Origin: Bacteroidetes bacterium CG12_big_fil_rev_8_21_14_0_65_60_17
GTDB taxonomy: Bacteria; Bacteroidota; Rhodothermia; Rhodothermales; UBA10348
Reading direction: 5' to 3'
Assembly (NCBI GenBank): GCA_002787815.1
Contig: PCUY01000016.1
Location: forward strand, 1 to 47,500
DNA: 47,500 nucleotides
Shown: positions 1-8,585 of the stretch, piece by piece
Layout of the letters: the number at the start of each line of letters is the position of its first letter
Position numbering within the stretch: the stretch's first letter is position 1
Program-made: the position numbers and the translations under genes
Notes under the pieces: generated by a model
What the model was told of the DNA's origin: nothing
Database searches by the model: none
The model's input: only the letters and a program-made list of their open reading frames with translations

Positions 1-452
1 CATGCGGCACTGAAAACCGGGTGCCGAACGGTCGCCGACAGCTTTGGCACCTCAAATGCCCAGTTGATATGGTCGGTTATCCACATCAACGAACCCGGTG
101 CAAAATCCGGGTTTATTCCGCCGGCTGCGTTTGTAAGCAACACGTACTTTATGCCCAATGCGGCCAACAAACGGATGGGGAACGTGGTTTTTTCAAGGTC
201 GTGTCCCTCATATCTATGCAACCGACCCTGCAGAAAAACAACCTCAACGCCACCCAAGGCGCCGAATATCAACTTGCCGGCGTGGCCGACAACCGAAGAG
301 GCAGGGTAGCCCGGGATCTCGGAGGTCGCAAATACCGTGGCTTCATCTGCCGCGTCGGCCAGGCTCCCGAGGCCTGAGCCCAGAACGAGTGCCAGTCGGG
401 GATGCGCCCGGGTGCGGGTGCGGATATGCTGGAGAGCGCGTTGCATTGTCAT
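1..452 (-). CDS. Purine nucleoside phosphorylase, N-terminal 150 residues (cut by left edge)
   Basis: Phosphorolysis of purine nucleosides to free base plus (deoxy)ribose-1-phosphate in purine salvage, in the cytoplasm. The reverse strand reads open from an ATG at 452 to the window edge. Visible family motifs of the trimeric PNP (PunA/DeoD-II) type are LVLGSGLG (residues 23-30, phosphate loop), VVGHAGKLIFG (54-64), QGRLHRYEGHD (75-85) and LLTNAAGGIN (105-114). The ATG overlaps the TGA of the upstream phosphatase gene as ATGA, which supports this start and translational coupling; a second ATG two codons later (446) is possible. The C-terminal half lies outside the window, so completeness cannot be judged. 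The family is clear; the exact substrate (guanosine/inosine versus methylthioadenosine) is not resolved. Confidence 0.93.
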   Translation of the reverse strand, partial: MTMQRALQHIRTRTRAHPRLALVLGSGLGSLADAADEATVFATSEIPGYPASSVVGHAGKLIFGALGGVEVVFLQGRLHRYEGHDLEKTTFPIRLLAALGIKYVLLTNAAGGINPDFAPGSLMWITDHINWAFEVPKLSATVRHPVFSAA

Positions 453-3103
453 GCTTCCGGTCGTCTTTTTATGACCATCATGGTCATGTCATCGGCGCGT
501 CCCATGCCCTCGATGAAGTGATACACATCCTCGGTCAGCATACGGAGCATGGCCGACGCCGATCGGGCACAACCAACGTGTGCAGCCTTTGCAGCCAATC
601 GTTCGTCACCGTACAGCTCCCTTTTGGTATTCATGGCTTCCGAGAAGCCGTCCGTGTACAGTACAATCATATCCCCCGGCTGGAGGAACACGGTCTCTTC
701 CTTAATACCTTTGTCGAAGAGGCCGCGGTCGACGAAGCCTACCGCCATCCCTGCCGGCTGGAGAAACGCGAATTCCGAACTTTCGGCACGCAGCAGGATA
801 GCCGGGTTGTGTCCGGCCCGAACGAACGTGAATTTCCCGGTCTGGATGTCCAGCACGCCATATATGAGTGTAATGAAAGTCCCCGACGGCACGTTGATGT
901 AAAAAAGGTGATTCAAGTGACGCAGGACCTCGGCCGGCGAACTGCTCATCTGCGAGGCCGACTGAAGAATGCCTTTGACAAGTGTCATGAAGAACGATGC
1001 GTGGATGCCTTTCCCGCTCACATCACCGATCACGACAGCCAGATGTTGCTCGTCCAAGTCAATGAAATCGTAATAGTCGCCACCGACTTCGTTGGCTGGT
1101 AGACACATTCCGGCCAGGTCCAATGACTTGATACGTGGCATGGAGCGGGGCAGGAACGAGGCCTGGACCTGGTACGCAATTTCAAGCTCGCTTTTCAGGC
1201 GCTCCTGGCTGGCCATTTCAGCCACATATTCCGGAACGTACTCCTTGACACTGCGCTCTTCCTCTCCAGCCACAATTCCCAGTATGGCAAAAATCAAGAG
1301 GGAAATAAGCAGCAGAATGGCGATCAGACTGTCAATCCAGGAGTCGGCACCAGCTACCAACAGACCCTGCTTCTGGCTCCAGAGCAGGGTCGAAGAGAAC
1401 AAGGCCATCAACACCGTGAACAGATCCCATTTCAGGAATGCGAGCCCAAGCAGTACGCCGGCCGCCGCCTGGATGAGCACCCCTTCCCAGGTCATCACCA
1501 CGCTCGCAGGTGCCAATTGCAGGAGAACAGTTCCAAGTGCAACGACGGGGATCACGATCCAACCCTTTCCGGATGTGCCATAGGCCACCATGCCGAAGCT
1601 CATACAGAGCAGGAACGTATTCATGTACGTCGCCGCGAAGCCCCCTGCCACATCGCCCACAATCGGCCGGTAAAGGGCGTCGGACAGCATGAAGTCGGTT
1701 ACCTTCGGAAGGCTGCCGTCCATGAGCCAGAACATCAACGTCATGACTCCGAGCAGTACGCCACCCGTCAGAATGCCCCGGAGCAGGCCCGATCCAGTCG
1801 ATGCATTGTGCAGTTGCCCGTGGCGCAGCAACATGAGCGTCCGGATTTTTGTCGGGAAACGATCACGGGCGAACGAGTCCGTGACGCCCGAGAGCACGAA
1901 AACAAAGAGAGACGTGAATATGCCTACAAACGAAAACACGGCAACGCGCAACAGTATCATGGCCCAGACAGGCCAGTCCAACCCCTCGAACATGCCCTGA
2001 CGACTCAGAAGGAAGATGGACCCGAACGCAATACCCATGACGAGCGCGTCTATGCCGGCACTCCGAAAGTCAATGAGCCGCGCCACCATCCGCCGGAAAA
2101 AGAGCACGATGAAAACAATGACAAGCACAGCGTAGACACCTGCCCGCACGAAAGAAAGCGTGGTCTGCATCGCCGTATTTCGGACAACCTGGGGCTCATA
2201 GGAAACAGAGAGGTGCGTTATGGTGCCGGTTACGCCCATGCCCAGTTCTGCCGAAATCCGCTGACCGGCCAATGGAGTGTCTGCCTCCATCCGGACCCTT
2301 GTGTGCCGGGTACCCTCCGGACGTGAAGCCTGGCTCGGCGTCAGCGACCAGGAAAGCGTCGACAATGCCGTGCGCGAGAGATGATACCGTGCCAGGGCAA
2401 CCATACCGGCCGAGTCAATACGTACCACGTCGTCGGAGGACTGCAGCGCGCTTACACCGCGTGAGACCCCTCCGTATCCATAATCAAAGAAAAGCCGGTT
2501 TCGCAGCGTGGAATCGGGAACCGTTCCAAGCAATGGCTGAACGCTGTCGGCCGGTACGCTTTCCGAGGACAGGGCATGTGCCACGGCCTGCCGCACAATC
2601 ACACCCCTACTGGATGCAGCACCAGCCGCCGCATCCCGCGATCGATCCTCTGTCTCGAAACCGAGTACGTTACCCGACTGTGACAGGCGGATTGTAAAGA
2701 CCGGACTGGACGCCGCAAACCGGGAGCTGTTGTCATCGTCAGCCTCCGTTTCCGCGAATCGGATCCTCCAGTGGTAGGCGGCCATGGGTTCGGACACGGG
2801 CGAGCCCAGAAACTTCACGGCCTCGCGCCGGCCAAGCATATGTTGAATGTCCGTCAGCGCGTCCACGTCGCGCTGGAGGCGCGCCGTCACGATCAGGTTG
2901 TCCGAATCAAATCCGTTACCGCGAAGAAACGTGTCCGCGATCTCAATGGCTTCCCGGTCGGTCAGCACGTACTCCGCTGTGCTGTCAGGATGAAGTGGCG
3001 CAATCAACAATGCGAAGCACAGATATCCCACCAGGCCCAGAACAACAAGCAATGCGTCGATTCCGGAGAATCGGAAGAATGCCCTATGATTACCTGTTGA
3101 CAT
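449..3103 (-). CDS. Multi-spanning membrane PP2C/SpoIIE-type serine phosphatase
   Basis: An 884-residue protein. The N-terminus has one membrane segment (about residues 12-35), then an extracytoplasmic region of about 280 residues, then a block of roughly ten hydrophobic segments, a short charged helical linker (EVAEMASQERLKSELEIAYQ region), and a C-terminal SpoIIE/RsbU phosphatase domain. The phosphatase domain shows FLPRSMP, the metal-binding EVGGDYYDF and GDVSGKGIHA motifs, and a terminal RADDMTMMVI. Known relatives dephosphorylate anti-anti-sigma factors in partner-switching pathways; an extracytoplasmic sensor role is inferred. The frame stays open up to 3316, but that would overlap recX by about 180 bases; the ATG at 3103 (MSTGNHRAFF) starts just before the first membrane segment and leaves a 35-base gap after recX. 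No cognate anti-sigma or anti-anti-sigma gene is visible nearby. Confidence 0.88.
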   Translation of the reverse strand: MSTGNHRAFFRFSGIDALLVVLGLVGYLCFALLIAPLHPDSTAEYVLTDREAIEIADTFLRGNGFDSDNLIVTARLQRDVDALTDIQHMLGRREAVKFLGSPVSEPMAAYHWRIRFAETEADDDNSSRFAASSPVFTIRLSQSGNVLGFETEDRSRDAAAGAASSRGVIVRQAVAHALSSESVPADSVQPLLGTVPDSTLRNRLFFDYGYGGVSRGVSALQSSDDVVRIDSAGMVALARYHLSRTALSTLSWSLTPSQASRPEGTRHTRVRMEADTPLAGQRISAELGMGVTGTITHLSVSYEPQVVRNTAMQTTLSFVRAGVYAVLVIVFIVLFFRRMVARLIDFRSAGIDALVMGIAFGSIFLLSRQGMFEGLDWPVWAMILLRVAVFSFVGIFTSLFVFVLSGVTDSFARDRFPTKIRTLMLLRHGQLHNASTGSGLLRGILTGGVLLGVMTLMFWLMDGSLPKVTDFMLSDALYRPIVGDVAGGFAATYMNTFLLCMSFGMVAYGTSGKGWIVIPVVALGTVLLQLAPASVVMTWEGVLIQAAAGVLLGLAFLKWDLFTVLMALFSSTLLWSQKQGLLVAGADSWIDSLIAILLLISLLIFAILGIVAGEEERSVKEYVPEYVAEMASQERLKSELEIAYQVQASFLPRSMPRIKSLDLAGMCLPANEVGGDYYDFIDLDEQHLAVVIGDVSGKGIHASFFMTLVKGILQSASQMSSSPAEVLRHLNHLFYINVPSGTFITLIYGVLDIQTGKFTFVRAGHNPAILLRAESSEFAFLQPAGMAVGFVDRGLFDKGIKEETVFLQPGDMIVLYTDGFSEAMNTKRELYGDERLAAKAAHVGCARSASAMLRMLTEDVYHFIEGMGRADDMTMMVIKRRPEA

Positions 3104-3127
3104 GCGTAGTGCGCTTGGTGACGACAG

Positions 3128-3133
3128 ATTATA
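3128..3133 (-). promoter_or_regulatory. Possible -10 element upstream of the PP2C phosphatase gene
   Basis: The minus strand reads TATAAT here, in the 35-base gap between the recX stop and the ATG at 3103, about 25 bases before the start. No convincing -35 is seen and the surrounding genes are closely packed, so this may be chance. Confidence 0.2.
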
Positions 3134-3138
3134 CGGTT

Positions 3139-3813
3139 TTATGGCGCAATCAGGGACAGTGCGACCTTGATCTCTTCCACGTCGTACCCGCGCCGTACAA
3201 GATATCCGATGGTCTTCCGGCTTCGTGTCCGCGGGTCGCTCTCGGTTCGATATCGATTCCAGGCCTTCTCTGTGACGTGTGCCATGTGTTCGTCCGGATC
3301 GTCGTGCGGGTTGCACGCGACCACGGTTTTTTCTGCCAGTGTCTCCGGAATGCCCTTCTGTATCAATTCCCGTACCACTCGCCGGGGACCATACGCTCTC
3401 AGCCGGCCACGGGCGAACTCCTCCGCATAGCGCTCATCGTGGACGAGGTGCATGGACCGTACCTTTTCCATGACCTGTTTCCGGGTAGATGCGTCGACAT
3501 GCAGTCGGTCGAGGCGGTCCTGCAATTCTTTTTCCGTGCGCGGCTTGTAGGCGAGATGGCTGAGAATACGCTTGAGTGCCCTGTAGTAGACATCTTCCTG
3601 CAACAAGGCCAAGCAATCATCCAGGGAGAGTACGACACCCTTTCGAAGGCCGTGTGCCGATACAACATCAACGTGCAGTCCAAAAGCGAAGGAATCATCC
3701 AGGAAAACTGAACACCGGTGCGGGTCTTTTTTCTGCCATGAGAGGCGGGTCACAGTACCGCCGTTTTCCGGAGGTTCGGGTACGATAATGGGTTTTATCT
3801 GAGAAACGCCCAT
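3139..3813 (-). CDS. recX: Regulatory protein RecX
   Basis: RecX binds RecA filaments and modulates recombination and SOS activity. The 224-residue product matches the family length and shows the tandem three-helix character: ALKRILSHLAYKPRTEKELQ (repeat 1), MHLVHDERYAEEFARGRLR (repeat 2, with the typical DD/ERYA signature) and the C-terminal ARSRKTIGYLVRRGYDVEEI-like repeat. A TTG at 3837 would overlap the previous stop codon as TTGA and add 8 residues; the ATG at 3813 is chosen as the more conventional start, but the TTG start cannot be excluded. recA is not adjacent; recX sits after a lipoprotein gene in a long minus-strand run, so it is probably co-transcribed with unrelated envelope functions. 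Confidence 0.9.
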   Translation of the reverse strand: MGVSQIKPIIVPEPPENGGTVTRLSWQKKDPHRCSVFLDDSFAFGLHVDVVSAHGLRKGVVLSLDDCLALLQEDVYYRALKRILSHLAYKPRTEKELQDRLDRLHVDASTRKQVMEKVRSMHLVHDERYAEEFARGRLRAYGPRRVVRELIQKGIPETLAEKTVVACNPHDDPDEHMAHVTEKAWNRYRTESDPRTRSRKTIGYLVRRGYDVEEIKVALSLIAP

Positions 3814-3833
3814 GGCAACAGCCTCATTTCGTT

Positions 3834-4733
3834 TCAATTTCCGACGCGCAGCTGCACGGTATCAATGGCGACACCTCCTACAAACCCGATAGCTCCCTCA
3901 ACGTTGCCGGCATTGGCCGATGCCATTCCGGAGCTCTGCGTATTCATCCAGGCAGCGAACGCCGCATCTCCCCGCGTGATGGACACCAGGAGGCTGTGTC
4001 GGGGGAGCGAGGAAGTGCTGTCTTCCACCGGAACGGCATAGACCCCTTTCCAGGAGGCTGTACCCCTGCCACCTTCCGGGATCACCTCGGAGGGCAACAG
4101 GAAAAAATCCAGTACGGAAGACGAAAACGATTCTTCCGGGTCCAGGCTGGTGGCTACCCAATAGGTGTCCTCCAGTGCGTCCCACGTGATCTGGACTTCT
4201 ACAGGCACGATGAATCCGAGCCGAGCTCCAAGGCCCACGTCGAGCGAGTCAATGCTGAGGCCGAGCGAATCGACCAGAATGGCCTCCACGGCAGTGCGGG
4301 CGGGGATGGGCTCAACGCCGGAAATCACGATGTCCGGTGGGACCGTACCGCTTCCCGTTGCGCGGACGCCGTCCCGTTCCACGTCCACCTGGAACGGATC
4401 TCCTTCGACGACGGGCGACTTCGCGGGCAGGATCGAAGCGTATCGTCCAGCGCCGATATGACGGTAGGCATATGAAGTGTCTCCGACGCGGACCGCAACC
4501 ACGGCATCTGCCAATCCGACTACCGCCGCCTCCCGACCCGATTCCCGTCCGGATGTCTGGCGGACGCGCACTTCCGGCAGTATGGGACCAGCCTGAACGA
4601 ATGCCTCCACGATCAGCGACGACCGCGACCCGGCATCGGTTGCATCGCATGCGCTCCAAACCAGGCTGAGCACCATCACGGGAATGAGTGCTGCGGCCAG
4701 AGGTCGGGCTCCGGCATATCCATGTGAACTCAT
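3834..4733 (-). CDS. DUF4249-like outer-membrane lipoprotein, partner of the adjacent TonB receptor
   Basis: A 299-residue predicted lipoprotein: a hydrophobic signal (residues about 10-27) ends in a lipobox VWSAC, followed by a beta-rich region with the VEAFVQAGPILPEVRVRQT start typical of DUF4249-like proteins encoded beside TonB receptors in Bacteroidota. The gene overlaps the receptor stop as ATGA (4733-4730), so the two are probably made in equal amounts. Function is unknown; a surface-exposed accessory role in ligand capture, comparable in position to SusD-type lipoproteins, is inferred from context only. The start at 4733 is preferred because it places the signal peptide at the N-terminus; the frame extends upstream to 5213 but there it only shadows the receptor gene. 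Family assignment is by overall resemblance and gene order, so moderate certainty. Confidence 0.72.
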   Translation of the reverse strand: MSSHGYAGARPLAAALIPVMVLSLVWSACDATDAGSRSSLIVEAFVQAGPILPEVRVRQTSGRESGREAAVVGLADAVVAVRVGDTSYAYRHIGAGRYASILPAKSPVVEGDPFQVDVERDGVRATGSGTVPPDIVISGVEPIPARTAVEAILVDSLGLSIDSLDVGLGARLGFIVPVEVQITWDALEDTYWVATSLDPEESFSSSVLDFFLLPSEVIPEGGRGTASWKGVYAVPVEDSTSSLPRHSLLVSITRGDAAFAAWMNTQSSGMASANAGNVEGAIGFVGGVAIDTVQLRVGN

Positions 4734-7357
4734 CGCAGGCTCATTTCGATTTCGAACAGCGGAATCAGGGGTAGTCCCTTGCGGCTTCGTGGCGCAATTA
4801 CCGGATCGGACGCATCGAAGGACTGGGCCACCGTATTTCGACGAATGGTTGTATTGAAAATATCGATACCTGCTTTCCAGTCGGCGTTCCACGCGCGGAA
4901 CCGGTACGATGCATGGACATCCGTGCGGAAATAGTTCGGAAGCCGACCGTTGTTCTCTTCCGGAACATGCAGGATCAACGTGGTTTCCCCTGTGGCGGGA
5001 TGGGTCGATGCAAAGCGACCGGTCGGCTCGGTCACGGGGTAGCCCGAGCGCCACAGTGCCGATACGCCCCAGAGCCAGGTACCCGATGCCCATTGCGCGA
5101 CGACAGATGCATTCCGGGGTGTGTCGAATCGGGCTGCACGCCATGGCGGTTCGCCGGGACCTTCCGGCTTGTCCTGTGTCCGTGATCGGGTGAATGAGGT
5201 TACGATGCGCCACCGGGCGTGCTGGTAGTCCAATCCCAGTTCAAGTCCCTGGGAGCGCTCTTCGCCAGAAACGTATTGCGCGAGGAGTCCCGATACCTCG
5301 ATGCCCGATCCGAGCAATTGGTCCCTGGCCTGGAATCCGTTGTCCGGCAACAGCACGTTGCGACTTCGCCGCAGGTAGACGTCTGCAGTGAGCGTAAGGC
5401 CCCGGACAGGCTGGTATTCGAGTCCCGTCGTCAATTGACCTGACCGGGAGGGAGGCACCATGTCATCGGCCGGGACCCACCGACTGGAAACCAGATCGTA
5501 CAGGCGAGCCTGGCGGTCCTGGATCCGCTGCAGGTATTGGACCTGCGTCGTTGCGGCAGCCCGCAGGGACAAGCGGTCAGGGTGGACGACGAACTGGGCA
5601 TTCATGCGCGGTGCTGCCCGTAGATAGCGTCCCCCTCCGAAATAACTGACTCGAATACCGGGGAGAATGCGCCATCGGGGTGTGGGGCGCCACAGGTCCT
5701 GAATGTACGCGGCCAACTCGGCGCTGTCTACGGCGAGGTGCTCATCGATGTCCTCATCAAATCCGGGCGAGTAGGTCAATAAGGCCTCTACGTCGGAATC
5801 AAACCGCCGATCGACCCACTGTATGCCGAACCGCACGTGATGGCGCAGTGAGAGGTACCAGTCCATATCACTACGCAGTCCGAGATCCTGAACACTCACA
5901 CTGTAGGACGACGCCACGGATGCCGTCTGCGTGGGTTGGATGAATGTATTTTCCTCGGCATCGTATCGGGACTCGTACAGGATTGTCGTCAGGAAAAGGC
6001 GTTGTGACAACAGGCGCTGGTAGCGGGCGCTCGCGAGTCGGTTTCCCCAGGACTGACCCACTTCAAAAAAGAGATCGGCTGGCCGGAGGAAAGACGAAAA
6101 GTCGAGGGATACATCGAATGGGAGTCGGAGGTCGAGCACGTCCCGCCCCGAATACCAGGAAATGGACAGCGAGGACTTTTCATCTGGCCGGTAGGAAAAC
6201 TTCGCGCTCCAGTCATAGAAATAGTAGCCGGTGCGGAGCGTGTCCCGGCGCCCGGCATCATCGGACACGGGGTGGCGGTTGCCGATCAGTTGATCGATGT
6301 AGGACCGCCGTCCCGAGAGCATGAACGAAGAACGTGGCGTGACCGGCGTTTCTATCAGGAAGCGGCCGTGCAGCGCATTGATTCCGGCCTGCACGTGCGG
6401 CTCCGAGCGTCCTCCGTCGCGCAATTCGGCGTCGAGTACGCCGGAGAGTCGTCCACCGTACTCAGCAGGAAAGGCGCCCCGGTAAAGGTTGATGTCCTTG
6501 AATGTTCCGGTCTGGAACGTGGATACGAGGCTGAATGCGTGCCAAGGATGATAAATGGGCACGCCATCAATCAGATACAGATTCTGGTCCGGTCCGGAGC
6601 CCCGGATCATGAGGCCACCCGTCGCCTCGCCGGCCCGTTCAATTCCGGGCAGCCAACGAAGCGTTTCCAGCACGTCATTCGAACCGAGAGCTCCCGGCAA
6701 CTCACGGAGGTGGGCTGGCGGCATGGAAACGAGTCCCGGTGTCGTTGCCAGGTCGGCCCGCAGGGAAGGTGACGATTCGACCGTCACTCCCTCGACCGTG
6801 ACGGACTGCGGTGTCAGTGCCAATGACAGCGCGCGTCCATCTACCGTGATCAGGGAATCGACGGTTTCGAAGCCGATGTAGGAGGCCAGAAGGCGCCGCC
6901 TTCCGGATGTAACGCCCGGCAGTGCAAAATACCCGGCCTCGTTCGTAACGGCTCCCGCTCCCATGTCAGGCAACCGGACGTGCGCCCCCACCAGTGTTTC
7001 CCCGGTCGTGGCATCGACCACGAATCCACTCAACACATGACTTCTCACGCGCCTCGAGTCTGTCAACAGCGGAATGAGAACGTACTGGTTGCGTGAAATC
7101 TCCTGGACCCGGAAAGGCAGATCCGTGACCAGGCAGACCAGCGCATCCCGGGCACTCGGTCCGTTGTAGGTGCAGGTCGTTTTCCACTTCTCTGCCTGGG
7201 TACGACTGAAAACAACATCGATGCCCGACTGGATTGTGAACCGGGAGAGGGCGATCGTAAGGACCGTTTCCTGCTCCTGGACACGGAACGGCTGCGCCAG
7301 CGCGACAGCGGAGCCGGCTGAGCAGAGCACGAAAAAGATGGTGGCGACGCGGTACAC
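4730..7357 (-). CDS. TonB-dependent transducer/receptor with N-terminal STN domain (FecA-like)
   Basis: An 875-residue outer-membrane receptor. Order of parts: signal peptide (1-21, ending ALA-Q), STN secretin/TonB short domain (about 25-98), carboxypeptidase-regulatory-like domain (about 108-185, LSGFVVDATTGETLVGAHV), plug with IRGSGPDQNLYLIDG, and a large beta-barrel ending in an aromatic-basic tail (EIEMSLR). The STN domain is the periplasmic signalling part that, in FecA-type systems, touches a FecR anti-sigma factor; the fecR and sigma genes lie immediately upstream, so signalling is strongly suggested. The start is a GTG at 7357, preceded by AAGG at a plausible ribosome-binding distance; the signal peptide begins directly there. 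The ligand cannot be read from the sequence. Confidence 0.92.
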   Translation of the reverse strand: MYRVATIFFVLCSAGSAVALAQPFRVQEQETVLTIALSRFTIQSGIDVVFSRTQAEKWKTTCTYNGPSARDALVCLVTDLPFRVQEISRNQYVLIPLLTDSRRVRSHVLSGFVVDATTGETLVGAHVRLPDMGAGAVTNEAGYFALPGVTSGRRRLLASYIGFETVDSLITVDGRALSLALTPQSVTVEGVTVESSPSLRADLATTPGLVSMPPAHLRELPGALGSNDVLETLRWLPGIERAGEATGGLMIRGSGPDQNLYLIDGVPIYHPWHAFSLVSTFQTGTFKDINLYRGAFPAEYGGRLSGVLDAELRDGGRSEPHVQAGINALHGRFLIETPVTPRSSFMLSGRRSYIDQLIGNRHPVSDDAGRRDTLRTGYYFYDWSAKFSYRPDEKSSLSISWYSGRDVLDLRLPFDVSLDFSSFLRPADLFFEVGQSWGNRLASARYQRLLSQRLFLTTILYESRYDAEENTFIQPTQTASVASSYSVSVQDLGLRSDMDWYLSLRHHVRFGIQWVDRRFDSDVEALLTYSPGFDEDIDEHLAVDSAELAAYIQDLWRPTPRWRILPGIRVSYFGGGRYLRAAPRMNAQFVVHPDRLSLRAAATTQVQYLQRIQDRQARLYDLVSSRWVPADDMVPPSRSGQLTTGLEYQPVRGLTLTADVYLRRSRNVLLPDNGFQARDQLLGSGIEVSGLLAQYVSGEERSQGLELGLDYQHARWRIVTSFTRSRTQDKPEGPGEPPWRAARFDTPRNASVVAQWASGTWLWGVSALWRSGYPVTEPTGRFASTHPATGETTLILHVPEENNGRLPNYFRTDVHASYRFRAWNADWKAGIDIFNTTIRRNTVAQSFDASDPVIAPRSRKGLPLIPLFEIEMSLR

Positions 7358-7375
7358 GAAGCCTTATAGACTCCG

Positions 7376-7394
7376 CCCGGACACGCGTTCCGGG
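7376..7394 (-). repeat. Small inverted repeat in the fecR-receptor gap
   Basis: CCCGGA and TCCGGG flank a 7-base loop in the 64-base gap between the fecR-like gene and the TonB receptor gene. There is no U-run after it, so it is not a good terminator; it could attenuate or stabilise the transcript between the regulator and the receptor. Confidence 0.3.
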
Positions 7395-7421
7395 TGGCCC
7401 TTGCAGATCGTGCCGATTCGG

Positions 7422-8585
7422 CTACCCTGTGGCAGAACCCCTGCGAATCAGGCGATAGGTGGTCTGGTCACCCTGCTGTTCCAATTCGGCACCGAGAGCG
7501 GCAGCGACGATGGAAAGTATGTCGAGGACGGACTGGTCGCGATCAAATGTACCGGTCAGCGTTTCACTCTGCAGGGACGGGTCGACGTCTATATCCACGT
7601 CATAGGCACGCTCGAGTGCGAGCGCGACCGAATCGACCGGGGTGTCCCGGAAAATAAAGAGGCCGGTCCAGGTCAGCGGATCGGGTCCTGCAAAGCGGAC
7701 GTCCGGCGCTGTGTCGGATGTGGCTGCAATGAGGGTCGTCTCACCTGCTCCCAGTACCACATCGGACCGGTTCTGCACGGCATGCACACGAACGCGTCCC
7801 GAAACAACGGTGATGCGCGTGGACTCGCTGCCCGATTCGACACCGAATTCCGTGCCTTCCACGGTGGTGACTGCGTGATCCGTTGTAACCGAGAACGGTT
7901 CCGTGTTGGACGTCACGTCAAAAAAGCCACTGCCGCTCAGGAAAACCTGTCGCGCACGGTCGTCTTGCCAGGACAACCCCGCAGGACCACGGAGAAGCAC
8001 GGACGAGCCGTCGGCCAGTTGAACCGCTTTCGAGAACCCTTCCGGCACGGTCATGTGGTGTGCCTCTGGAGCCCGCAGCAGAAAGACGGCCGCAACGGCC
8101 AGGACAACTACGGCGGCGGCTGCCGTCCACCATGCCGTGGGTGGTGCGACACGTCGCCATGGGCGGCTCGGTCGCGATGGGTGGGCACCTCTCTGCGTCA
8201 TGGTTTGTTCGGCCCAGACCTCCTGGAACACCCTCGCATCTGCAGCAATACGGCGGAGCAGGGCATCCACGGACAGATGCTCCCGGCGGACCGGTTCGAG
8301 CGCTGTCTGTACGCCATGGACGTGGGAGACGGTCTCGGCGGTCGCATCTCCCAGGAGGCCGGCCTCATACAGGGCAACGACGATCAGGTCATCGGAAGGG
8401 GGGAGGCGGTCCGTGACCGATCGCGTGACCTGTTCACAGAGTTGAACCCAGAGGCGTGTCTGGTCACGCAGCACGGGATCGCTCGAAAGGGCACTTCGCA
8501 GGGCCGAGCGCGCCTGTTTCGAAAGCGCTTCCTGCTGCAGGGGTATGCGGGTTGTGGGATCCATCACACAGAAAGCCGTTACCAT
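7422..8585 (-). CDS. FecR-like anti-sigma factor
   Basis: A 387-residue inner-membrane regulator. Residues 1-150 are a cytoplasmic sigma-binding part, 151-170 a single membrane helix (AAAAVVVLAVAAVFLL), about 175-285 a FecR domain (MTVPEGFSKAVQLADGS, VEGTEFGVE, VVSGRVRVHA) and about 305-385 a C-terminal STN-like domain of the kind found in Bacteroidota FecR proteins. Known role of the family: it holds the ECF sigma factor and receives the signal from the receptor's STN domain. The ATG at 8585 overlaps the end of the sigma gene by 7 bases (ATGGTAA). An internal ATG at 8564 is an alternative start. The cytoplasmic part is longer than in short FecR proteins (about 90 residues). Confidence 0.9.
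   Translation of the reverse strand: MVTAFCVMDPTTRIPLQQEALSKQARSALRSALSSDPVLRDQTRLWVQLCEQVTRSVTDRLPPSDDLIVVALYEAGLLGDATAETVSHVHGVQTALEPVRREHLSVDALLRRIAADARVFQEVWAEQTMTQRGAHPSRPSRPWRRVAPPTAWWTAAAAVVVLAVAAVFLLRAPEAHHMTVPEGFSKAVQLADGSSVLLRGPAGLSWQDDRARQVFLSGSGFFDVTSNTEPFSVTTDHAVTTVEGTEFGVESGSESTRITVVSGRVRVHAVQNRSDVVLGAGETTLIAATSDTAPDVRFAGPDPLTWTGLFIFRDTPVDSVALALERAYDVDIDVDPSLQSETLTGTFDRDQSVLDILSIVAAALGAELEQQGDQTTYRLIRRGSATG

Noticed and set aside
158-1102. A 314-codon plus-strand frame at the left end
   Set aside because: Antisense to the PNP and PP2C genes, which both carry clear family motifs on the minus strand.
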